Shown here: one piece after another, positions 17,843-25,400 of the stretch
How the letters are laid out: each line of letters starts with the position of its first letter
Numbering within the stretch: position 1 is the first letter of the stretch
NCBI GenBank assembly: GCA_947575235.1
Contig: CANPMT010000018.1
Location: 1-44,904, forward strand
Source: an uncultured Porphyromonadaceae bacterium
Lineage (GTDB): Bacteria > Bacteroidota > Bacteroidia > Bacteroidales > Muribaculaceae
DNA length: 44,904 bases
Reading direction: 5' to 3'
Translations under genes and position numbers: made by a program
The notes under the pieces: model-generated
Database searches by the model: none
What the model saw: only the letters and a program-made list of their open reading frames with translations
Told to the model about the DNA's origin: nothing

Positions 17843-19245
17843 TGGAACAGGTATTTTCATATATAATAGGGCTTGGCGCCGCTGTCATGATGCCGGTGAT
17901 CTTCACAATCTTAGGATTGTGTATCGGCATAAAGTTCGGCGACGCGCTGAAGAGCGGCCTGAAAGTCGGAGTGGGCTTCGTGGGACTCTCGATTGTGACC
18001 GCGCTGCTTACCTCCGCTCTCGGTCCCGCGCTGAATACCGTGGTAGATATCCACGACCTGCAGCTCGGTGTGTTCGACATGGGGTGGCCTGCGGCCGCCG
18101 CTGTGGCCTACAACACCGCCGTAGGTGCCTTCATAATACCCGTGTGCTTAGGTGTGAACCTCCTGATGCTTCTCACCAAGACCACCCGCACCGTCAACAT
18201 CGACCTCTGGAACTACTGGCATTTCGCCTTCATAGGAGCCGTGATCTACTTCGCGTCAGACTCGCTGGCGTGGGGTTTCTTCGGCGCCGTGATATGCTAC
18301 ATGATAACCCTTCTCCTGGCCGACATGACAGCCAAGAAATTCCAGGGCTATTACAAAGATATGGAGGGTATCTCCATCCCGCAGCCCTTCTGCGCCGGTT
18401 TTGTTCCCTTCGCATGGCTCATCAACAAGGGTCTCGACAAGATTCCCGGTATCGACCGTCTGGAGATTGACGCCGAAGGTATGAAGAAACGTTTCGGTCT
18501 GTTGGGCGAGCCTCTCTGTCTCGGTGTGATTGTGGGTGTGGGTATAGGCTGCCTCACCTGCACCGGGTGGGGAGAGATAGTCGATAAGATTCCCTACATA
18601 CTCGGGTTGGGTATCAAGATGGGAGCCGTGATGGAGCTTATTCCCCGCGTGACGGTGCTCTTCATCGAGGGTCTGCGTCCCATCAGCGACGCCACAAGGC
18701 AGCTGATCTCCCGCAAGTTCAAGGATGCCGACGGACTGAACATCGGCATGAGTCCGGCGTTGGTTATCGGTCATCCCACCACGTTGGTGGTATCGTTGCT
18801 TCTGATACCCGTCACACTGGCCTTGGCCGTGCTTCTCCCCGGCAACCAGTTCCTGCCACTCGCGTCGTTGGCCGGAATGTTCTATGTGTTCCCCCTTGTG
18901 CTCCCCTTCACCAAAGGGAGCGTGTTCAAGACCTTTGTGGTGGGAGTTGTGGTGATGGTGCTCAGTCTGTATATGGTCACCGACCTCGCTCCATGGTTCA
19001 CCCTCGCGGCGCAAGATGTGCATGAGGCCACGCAGGATGCCGCGGTTGCCATACCCGAAGGCTTCAGCGGTGGGAGTCTCGACTTCGCCGGGAGCCCGTT
19101 GGGATGGGTAATCTTCCAATGCACGGAGCATCTCCGCTGGATAGGGGCCGGCATACTCGTGCTTGTCACCATGGGTATGATGTGGTGGAACCGTGTGCGC
19201 ATAGCCAGAGGGAACACCGTTGCGACAGTTAACGAAGTAAAGTAA
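17842..19245 (+). CDS. Lone PTS galactitol-type EIIC permease, candidate uronate transporter
   Basis: 467 residues with about 10-12 membrane segments. It matches the EIIC component of the galactitol (GatC/SgcC) PTS family: [32 protein letters not shown] at the start, [21 protein letters not shown], and [15 protein letters not shown] late. There are no IIA or IIB domains in the protein or among the neighbours, and most Bacteroidota lack a complete PTS. It is translationally coupled to kduD (one-base overlap) and lies 8 bp before kduI. The likely role is import of the keto-deoxyuronate made by periplasmic KduI or of the unsaturated uronate itself, without phosphorylation. The family call is firm; substrate and mechanism are inferred. 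Confidence 0.85.
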   Translation: MEQVFSYIIGLGAAVMMPVIFTILGLCIGIKFGDALKSGLKVGVGFVGLSIVTALLTSALGPALNTVVDIHDLQLGVFDMGWPAAAAVAYNTAVGAFIIPVCLGVNLLMLLTKTTRTVNIDLWNYWHFAFIGAVIYFASDSLAWGFFGAVICYMITLLLADMTAKKFQGYYKDMEGISIPQPFCAGFVPFAWLINKGLDKIPGIDRLEIDAEGMKKRFGLLGEPLCLGVIVGVGIGCLTCTGWGEIVDKIPYILGLGIKMGAVMELIPRVTVLFIEGLRPISDATRQLISRKFKDADGLNIGMSPALVIGHPTTLVVSLLLIPVTLALAVLLPGNQFLPLASLAGMFYVFPLVLPFTKGSVFKTFVVGVVVMVLSLYMVTDLAPWFTLAAQDVHEATQDAAVAIPEGFSGGSLDFAGSPLGWVIFQCTEHLRWIGAGILVLVTMGMMWWNRVRIARGNTVATVNEVK

Positions 19246-19253
19246 ACACAGAA

Positions 19254-20174
19254 ATGAAAAAAATAATAAGCATAGCATTGGGTCTGGCCGCAGTCATCCC
19301 TATGGCCGCGCAGACCGATTATAAGATTCAGACAGCCTGTCATCCCGACGACGTGAAACATTACGATACCACGCAGCTGCGCGATCGTTTCACGATGCCC
19401 GTGGTGATGGAGAACGACAAGGTGAACCTGACATATTCGATGTATGACCGTCTGGTGTTCGGAGGCGTCGTGCCTGTGAGCAAGACAGTGGTTCTGGAGA
19501 CAATCGACCCTCTGAAGTCGGAGTATTTCCTTGAGCACCGTGAGTTGGGCGTCATCAACACCGGGGGCTCCGGAGTGGTGACGGTTGACGGGAAGGATTA
19601 CGAGCTCAATTTCAAGGATGCCCTCTATGTGGGGCGTGGTCATAAGAGCGTCACCTTCAGGAGCAAGAATCCGTCGGAGCCGGCGCGGTTCTATCTCAAC
19701 TCCACCAACGCCCACAAGGAGTACAAGACCCAGCTCATCACCATCGACGGACGTAAAGGCTCGATCAAGGCCAACCGCATCAAGGCTGGCTCGATGGAGG
19801 AGAGCAACGACCGTATTATCAACCAGCTCATCACGAACAACGTGCTTGAGGAGGGGCCGTGTCAGCTACAGATGGGTCTGACGGAACTTATGCCCGGTTC
19901 GGTATGGAACACAATGCCGGCTCACACGCATGGGCGCAGGGTAGAGGCGTATTACTACTTCAACGTCCCCGAGGGGAATGCCATCTGTCATCTCATGGGG
20001 GAGCCTCAGGAGACGAGGGTATTGTGGTTGCACAACGAGCAGGCGGTAATGTCGCCCGAATGGTCGGTGCATGCGGCTGCGGGCACCTCCAACTACATGT
20101 TCATCTGGGGCATGGGAGGTGAGAACCTCGACTACGGAGACATGGACAAGATACCCTATCTCGATATCAAATAA
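19254..20174 (+). CDS. kduI: 5-dehydro-4-deoxy-D-glucuronate isomerase (KduI) with signal peptide
   Basis: 306 residues. The first 20 ([20 protein letters not shown]) form a typical Sec signal peptide placed before the normal KduI start ([22 protein letters not shown]). The cupin metal site is intact: H224, H226 and E231 in HTHGRRVE, and H273. KduI converts 5-keto-4-deoxyuronate, the spontaneous open form of unsaturated uronic acid, to DKII. E. coli KduI is cytoplasmic and about 278 residues, so this version is longer by just the signal peptide. It is the last gene of the operon and is followed by a strong terminator. Exported location is a prediction; the enzyme family is certain. Confidence 0.95.
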   Translation: MKKIISIALGLAAVIPMAAQTDYKIQTACHPDDVKHYDTTQLRDRFTMPVVMENDKVNLTYSMYDRLVFGGVVPVSKTVVLETIDPLKSEYFLEHRELGVINTGGSGVVTVDGKDYELNFKDALYVGRGHKSVTFRSKNPSEPARFYLNSTNAHKEYKTQLITIDGRKGSIKANRIKAGSMEESNDRIINQLITNNVLEEGPCQLQMGLTELMPGSVWNTMPAHTHGRRVEAYYYFNVPEGNAICHLMGEPQETRVLWLHNEQAVMSPEWSVHAAAGTSNYMFIWGMGGENLDYGDMDKIPYLDIK

Positions 20175-20189
20175 AAAACATCCCCCAAC

Positions 20190-20221
20190 AAAAAGGTCCG
20201 CGCCGAGGCGCGGACCTTTTT
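20190..20221 (+). terminator. Strong intrinsic terminator of the kdu operon
   Basis: Perfect 14-bp stem (AAAAAGGTCCGCGC at 20190-20203, complement at 20208-20221) with loop CGAG, ending in TTTTT. It starts 15 bp after the kduI stop. The A/T ends make it bidirectional. Confidence 0.92.
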
Positions 20222-20286
20222 GCTGGATATCACCTCGAAAGAAGACTGTGCTTTTATAATCAAGACCTCCCTTTGACCGCAGCACA

Positions 20287-20332
20287 TCCTGTTGTTCTAT
20301 TTATCATTATCCTGTTGTTCTATTTATCATTA
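20287..20332. repeat. 23-bp tandem duplication at the 3' end of yoeB
   Basis: A 23-bp unit beginning TCCTGTTGTTC and ending ATCATTA occurs at 20287-20309 and again, identical, at 20310-20332. The second copy contains the last codons and stop of the toxin gene, so the first is a recent slippage-type duplication of that end. Confidence 0.8.
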
Positions 20333-20592
20333 TAGTGCCCTTTGATTTCTATAACCACGACAAATACCTCCAGATCATGAATACGGTAAATGATACGGTC
20401 ATGGGCAGAGATATGCCGTGAGTATACCACATCACCTCCGCCTACTAACGGCTCGGGGTGCCCAATGCCTTGTCTTGGATTTTCAGCAATTGCAAGAAGA
20501 ACCTTGACCAGTTTTTTATGTAGAAGAGGATTCGACTTCTTCCACTTGGCTATTGTTTTCTCTACGGTAGAGTTAAACTTGAGGGCGTACAT
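20320..20592 (-). CDS. yoeB: YoeB/Txe-family mRNA interferase toxin
   Basis: 90 residues from the ATG at 20592, which lies one base after the antitoxin stop (TGA-C-ATG); an upstream in-frame ATG at 20646 would run inside the antitoxin gene and is unlikely. RelE-fold toxin of the YoeB type: the residues matching the E. coli YoeB active site are E47, R66, H86 and Y87, the last two in the C-terminal motif KGHY. YoeB cuts mRNA in the ribosomal A site. Coupled with its antitoxin, it probably acts as an addiction or stress module. All active-site residues are present, so it looks functional. Confidence 0.93.
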   Translation of the reverse strand: MYALKFNSTVEKTIAKWKKSNPLLHKKLVKVLLAIAENPRQGIGHPEPLVGGGDVVYSRHISAHDRIIYRIHDLEVFVVVIEIKGHYNDK

Positions 20593-20593
20593 G

Positions 20594-20845
20594 TCAGAGT
20601 GATTCCAGATAAGATTCGATTTCTTCTTTCGTCCGGCATGTGACACAATGTCCCTCCCTGCACTCCTTTTCGGCTTCGTCGATGCGCCGCTGCAGGTCAG
20701 GTGTAAGCATCAAGTCCTCTCTCCCTACGCTTACAAGCGCATAGATATTGTTTTTACGGCGTATCAAAACGCGTTCGCCTTTATCTGCTCTGGCAAAGGA
20801 TGCGGCAAGATTTTTGCGGTAATCTGTTACTGATAATGCTTCCAT
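20594..20845 (-). CDS. yefM: YefM/Phd-family antitoxin
   Basis: 83 residues starting MEALSVTDYRKNLAASF, the usual Phd/YefM dimerisation and DNA-binding N-terminus, with VLIRRKNNIYALVSV in the middle and a charged C-terminal toxin-binding tail ending YLESL. It neutralises YoeB and represses the operon together with it. The start is supported by a full Bacteroidota promoter and a YefM-type operator just upstream. Confidence 0.93.
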   Translation of the reverse strand: MEALSVTDYRKNLAASFARADKGERVLIRRKNNIYALVSVGREDLMLTPDLQRRIDEAEKECREGHCVTCRTKEEIESYLESL

Positions 20846-20867
20846 ATTTTATAGTTTAGATTAAGTG

Positions 20868-20899
20868 CAAAGATAATACATATTCAATATAATAACAAA
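20868..20899 (-). promoter_or_regulatory. Promoter of yefM-yoeB
   Basis: On the minus strand TTTG (20899-20896), 20 bp, TATCTTTG (20875-20868). The predicted transcript start is near 20861, giving a leader of about 16 nt. Confidence 0.7.
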
Positions 20900-20921
20900 T
20901 TTATGTACATAAATCTGTACA
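20899..20921. promoter_or_regulatory. YefM-type operator: two TGTACA boxes
   Basis: A perfect 16-bp palindrome ATTTATGTACATAAAT at 20899-20914 has TGTACA at its centre (20904-20909), and a second TGTACA follows at 20916-20921. Centre-to-centre distance is 12 bp, the long/short palindrome arrangement I recall for E. coli yefM operators. It touches the -33 element of the yefM promoter. Confidence 0.65.
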
Positions 20922-20996
20922 AAACCGGAGAAAATACATAAAGCACATAACATTGGCCATGAGCATTAAGAACAATCACGGTAAAAACTTGTGTCG

Positions 20997-21018
20997 TTCT
21001 CCGCAAATTTGCGGAGAA
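20997..21018. repeat. 22-bp perfect palindrome
   Basis: TTCTCCGCAAA followed by its exact reverse complement, with no spacer. It lies 6 bp before the relic fragment of the yefM/yoeB junction. Function unknown: terminator-like cruciform, protein site or the end of a lost element. Confidence 0.7.
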
Positions 21019-21024
21019 TCAAAC

Positions 21025-21056
21025 CTTATCTGGAATCACTCTGACATATACGCCCT
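21025..21056 (+). pseudogene. Inverted fragment of a yefM/yoeB junction
   Basis: These 32 bases match the reverse complement of 20582-20613 at 31 positions. Read on the plus strand they encode the antitoxin end (YLESL, stop), then C, then ATA TAC GCC CTA, the start of a toxin with its ATG changed to ATA. Similarity ends on both sides, so it is a relic of a second copy in opposite orientation, or a recombination scar. Confidence 0.7.
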
Positions 21057-21617
21057 AAAACGTCTAAGTTCCGGATGGGCAATCCACATACACAAAAATT
21101 GTAAATCCATAACTTTCTTGTAAAACTCTTCACTACCCGGACCTACATAAGTCTTTAGATTATTCAGATCCATAACCCCTTCATACTCAGGAGTGAAAAT
21201 CCATAAGTTCCAATTAGTTGAAATATAGTAATCTGACGGGATACGTTCCATAACGAGTGATTCATGCGGCATACTGTCGATAGCCCATGTAAGCAAACCT
21301 TCGTTACCTTTGATAAGCCGCGTTGTATCGAAAGCAGCTTTTGGTCTGTCAAATCCGTTTGTATTTCCACTGAAAAACTTAAAATTTGAATTTTCTGATG
21401 TGATAATGACCCAATCCCAACTCATTTCACCCGAAGTATAGCATATGAATTTATCTGTCATTAAACTGTTCATCAGAGTCTCCGGAACGTGAAGAGACTT
21501 TGTCAAAAAATCTTGCTTTGAAATATCCAGAGGTTTATAAGCCGGTTCTGCGCTCATCTGAACCAACGTAAAGACTCCTGTTATAAGGAAGATGGAATGA
21601 AGAAATATTGCTTTCAT
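21036..21617 (-). CDS. Exported protein of unknown function, candidate immunity protein
   Basis: 193 residues from the ATG at 21617, which starts a signal peptide (MKAIFLHSIFLITGVFTLVQMSAEP); a longer start at 21677 would put 20 residues before it. No known domain is recognised. It is AT-rich compared with the PUL. The final codons (FRAYMSE, stop) lie inside the 32-bp toxin-antitoxin relic, so the natural C-terminus has probably been replaced. It is the second small exported protein gene after the RHS gene, 69 bp from its neighbour, which makes it a candidate immunity or accessory factor. Function is not known. Confidence 0.6.
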   Translation of the reverse strand: MKAIFLHSIFLITGVFTLVQMSAEPAYKPLDISKQDFLTKSLHVPETLMNSLMTDKFICYTSGEMSWDWVIITSENSNFKFFSGNTNGFDRPKAAFDTTRLIKGNEGLLTWAIDSMPHESLVMERIPSDYYISTNWNLWIFTPEYEGVMDLNNLKTYVGPGSEEFYKKVMDLQFLCMWIAHPELRRFRAYMSE

Positions 21618-21686
21618 AAATGTGTTTTTTATAAATAGCGGGTGATAATCTGTAATCTGACAACTCAAAGCATACAATCGGAGAAC

Positions 21687-22436
21687 TTAATTGTAGATGT
21701 AGTAGCGGAATCCGAAGAAGAGTCCGTACCACCAATGAAGCTTCTGCGGCACGAAAGGATGTTTCTCAGCCGGCTGCTTGACAAACATCTCCCCGTCAGC
21801 TGTCTCATACATGACCAACCCCTCATTCTTCGCAATAACGTACCTTTTGATGTCCCGTTCACTTTCTAATTTCTGAGATGCTGAAAGAAAATAATCTGAG
21901 TCAAATGTAATCACATCTCTATAAATTGTACTACCAAGCACAACTGTATCAATCGGATAGGATATCTCATCTTTTGATAAAATCTCAATCTTATCGTATA
22001 CAACCATATCGCCATCATCTATGTAAACATCTGACATACTATACATATCCATATCTGTCCAGACTTGTAAACGGTTATCTGATCTCTTTTGAATACACAT
22101 ATACCATTTTCTAATACCATCCTTCTCTGTCTTTATGATAAATCCATGAGATAATTCAGGTGGGGGAGAACCATCTGTCTGGTTGCTTATGAGTATGGCA
22201 AGAAAAAAAGGATATTGTTTATCCTCAAATTCATGTGACTCACATATCATTGTATCCACATGATTCAAGTTTGACGCAAACAACACGGTATCTCCGTCAT
22301 TACATGGGGAGGCCCACAATAAATCCTTATCCGAGAAATGATACATCTTTTCAGTATAATACCCTAAGTGTATGTACCCAAGAAAGGTCATCAAAAAGAG
22401 AATGATTAACCTTACTATCGATGTAAAAAACTCCAT
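21687..22436 (-). CDS. Membrane-anchored protein of unknown function, candidate immunity to the RHS lipase
   Basis: 249 residues. Residues about 7-25 (IVRLIILFLMTFLGYIHLG) form an N-terminal membrane anchor or uncleaved signal; the rest is predicted outside the cytoplasm, with acidic stretches and an aromatic end (HWWYGLFFGFRYYIYN). No known family is recognised. It begins only 4 bp after the stop of the RHS gene, on the same strand, and shares the AT-rich composition of that gene's 3' end. The position directly after a polymorphic toxin tip, and a periplasm-facing topology that suits a toxin attacking membrane lipid, make it a good immunity candidate. This is inference from context only. Confidence 0.65.
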   Translation of the reverse strand: MEFFTSIVRLIILFLMTFLGYIHLGYYTEKMYHFSDKDLLWASPCNDGDTVLFASNLNHVDTMICESHEFEDKQYPFFLAILISNQTDGSPPPELSHGFIIKTEKDGIRKWYMCIQKRSDNRLQVWTDMDMYSMSDVYIDDGDMVVYDKIEILSKDEISYPIDTVVLGSTIYRDVITFDSDYFLSASQKLESERDIKRYVIAKNEGLVMYETADGEMFVKQPAEKHPFVPQKLHWWYGLFFGFRYYIYN

Positions 22437-22440
22437 TGCA

Positions 22441-25400
22441 CTATTTTTTTAACGCTTCTATTAAATATTTAATTTTGTGAGCCTTCCCCACATTTGAAGT
22501 AGAAACTGGAACTGGAATCATTATACCATCAACTTTTCCCAATCCATGATTCTGTAGATAATTCAATATCTCAGCATCAAAGTATTTGGAATTGGGCACT
22601 GCTATGTAGTTTACAATTTTACTTTCCTTCTCAATACCACCCACACTAGTCAAATGAGACACAGCTGCTGGATTAAAAGTAATAGCAGTGTGTCCGGTTG
22701 CCTTGCTTGCGGCTACTGCTTGTCCACCTCCCTTTGAGTGTCCAACAAATGTCAATTCATATCCATACAATTCAAAGGATAATGACAAAGCATTCCCAAT
22801 CGCACGAACATACTGCATTGATGCTCCGAAAATTTGCATAATATCTGCAAAAATATCCTTTACGCTAGATGTTCCTGCAAAAGCATACGCATATTCTGTT
22901 TTTCCATCCTTTGTTCGTTCAAATAATTCTGATTTCAGACCAGTCCCATTCCATTTAGTATCATTTTTTTTAATCTTGGTATTATCTGAGACTTTCCATG
23001 AGGATACTTCTTTTAATTCTTTAATTAAATTTTCTCTGTCTTTATCATCATAGGCAATAGCTGCCATCAGAACAGATTCATACGCAGATGGTTCCTCTCC
23101 TGTGGGATCTACGTAGATGACTGGGTTGTTCAGACAGTATGCATACGGTGATATCCATGGCATATCCTTCGCTTTCGGATCCTGAGTGGTGAAGAATGGT
23201 ATCACCGCGGGCGAATAGGCGCGTGCCTCCTGGTCGTAGGTCGCCTCTCCGAATGAATTCATGTATTCCTTGTCACCGAAGAGATGACGGTTGCCCGAAT
23301 CTCCGAAAGTGGCCGTGGGTCTGCGTACAGGTTCCCCATAGGGATAATATACATATGACTGTTCCATCTTCCCGGTATTGTCCACTACCAGGACATTGTT
23401 CCCCTGATAGTCGGTGGCATAATAATGGGCCTTAAGTGTGGAATCGAAATATCCACCCGGGAAGCGTATCACATCCACTGAGTCGTTGCAGACCACAAGA
23501 CCTGATGCGAAGTAATCCCTGCGTTGCGTCACACCTGTGCGCACTGTCAGGTATTCCGCTGACATCCTGTTGCCGAGGTTGTCATAGGTGAAGGTCTGGA
23601 GGTCACCCGAGGATTTCCTTACGGATGTCATGAGTCCGAGTGAATTATACTGTATCTGTACAATCGACCTTGAGGCGTCGAATGTGAGACGCCCGGCGTT
23701 ATCCCACTGCAGCTTGTAGTCACCCTGTCTCAGCGATGCGCCGGCCCGACCGGAGAATGTGCTGACTGATGGCACATGGGATGTAACTGTAGTAAGGAAA
23801 TTTCCCGTATAGGATGCGGAGAGATCATCTGTCAGACCGTATGACTCGGTTCCGGCAGGGGTCCTGTCGGTTACTCCGTGGCGTTCAACTGACAGTACGT
23901 TGCCACGCGCATCATAGGTATAGGAGGTTGAGAAATCAGCTCCTCCTGATGTTGGAGTGAAGTCAGCCTGTGAGAGGCGCCCTGTATTGTCATACACGAA
24001 ATCATATTTCCCTCCTGACACCGTATGCGACGACACATACCCGTTGTAGCGAGGAGATGCTCCGTCAGCATAACCGAGACGTTCTGAAAGTATCTTCCTC
24101 GGATTCTGCGCACTTCCTGAGCCATAGGTTGTGGTGATCGCCACAGGCCAGCCGTGAATGTCGAATGAATAGCTGCGCCTCATCATTCCATGTACCGATG
24201 TGGCTGCCCGTCCCACACGGTCATATGTCCATGAGAACCTGGCCGTTGATGTGCCCATTGAGATATTGCGGCTCACAGGTCTTCCGGCCTTGTCGTAGGT
24301 GGTGGAGATTGTGCGGTCCGGAAGGTTGTAACCGGAAGGGAAGCTGTGGGTCTCGGAAAGTACCTCTCCGCTGAAACCGTAGGTCACGGTTGTGCGTCCC
24401 GCACCGTAACCTGTGCCGTCTCTCCTAATCTCCCTGCCCATGGAATCATACTGGATGACCTCGCATCCGACACCTGTGTACATGCCGGTGAGATGGCCTG
24501 TGGGTTCATGCATGGCGGTGGTCTGCGGAGGGAGTGTCTTGAACGGGACATCCTTGAGAAGCATCAGATAGTCATAGCTGTCATAGTAGTATGCAACCGA
24601 CACCTCGGCATCGTCCGGAATTACCGACGGACTGTAACCCGCGAACGACCCTGCCGATGTCGAGGCGAGCCCGGTTGTCCACGCTTTTGTGAAGTTAGGG
24701 AGTGTGGCCGGATCATTGGATGTCTCGACAATGAGAACCTCCCTTCCCAGGGAATCGTAATACCGTAGCCGCCATCTGTCGCCGAGGTCGGGTGTGTTCT
24801 CCGCCACAAGACGGTCGGCCGCATCATAGATATAGCTCGCTTCAGCACAGCCGGGACACCGCGATTTCACGAGACGTCCCTGTGAGTCATAGGTATAGGA
24901 GTAGCCCAACGCCCGCAGGTTGGCATCATCGGCGGAATAGGCTTTGGGAGTCAGTCCGGAGGGGAGTATGTAACGGAGATCCCCGAAATCGTCATAGACA
25001 TAATACGCGCTTGATTCACCATGAGTTTCCATCACTTTCTGGCCTCGGAGATCGACATATGTGACTGTCCTGATGCCGTCCTCGTCAACCGATTCCGTTA
25101 TCTCAAGTGAACCTGTGGGGTAAAGACCTTTATTCTCTATGGCTCCGGTGGAGGAGACGGCCAGACGTGTGCAGCGGTCACCTCCGAGTCGGTTCGTGTA
25201 ACGGCGCACCGTGGCTTTTCTGGAGGCCGAATGCCATGCGTCCCCCGGTTTTAACGTGGATAATACAAGCTTGCGAGGGGAGGGTTCATACTCGGTCAGC
25301 TCATATGGATATGATTCCCCGTACCAGTCTGCCGCCGCTGAGGCCACATCCTCCGGTTGCACGGAGGATGTGGTGACCGGAGCGGAGGGATATGACATGT

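Noticed and set aside
18256..19278. 340-codon open frame on the minus strand opposite the IIC permease gene
   Set aside because: It is an antisense shadow in GC-rich DNA: low-complexity His/Gln-rich translation with no family resemblance, fully covered by well-supported genes on the plus strand.
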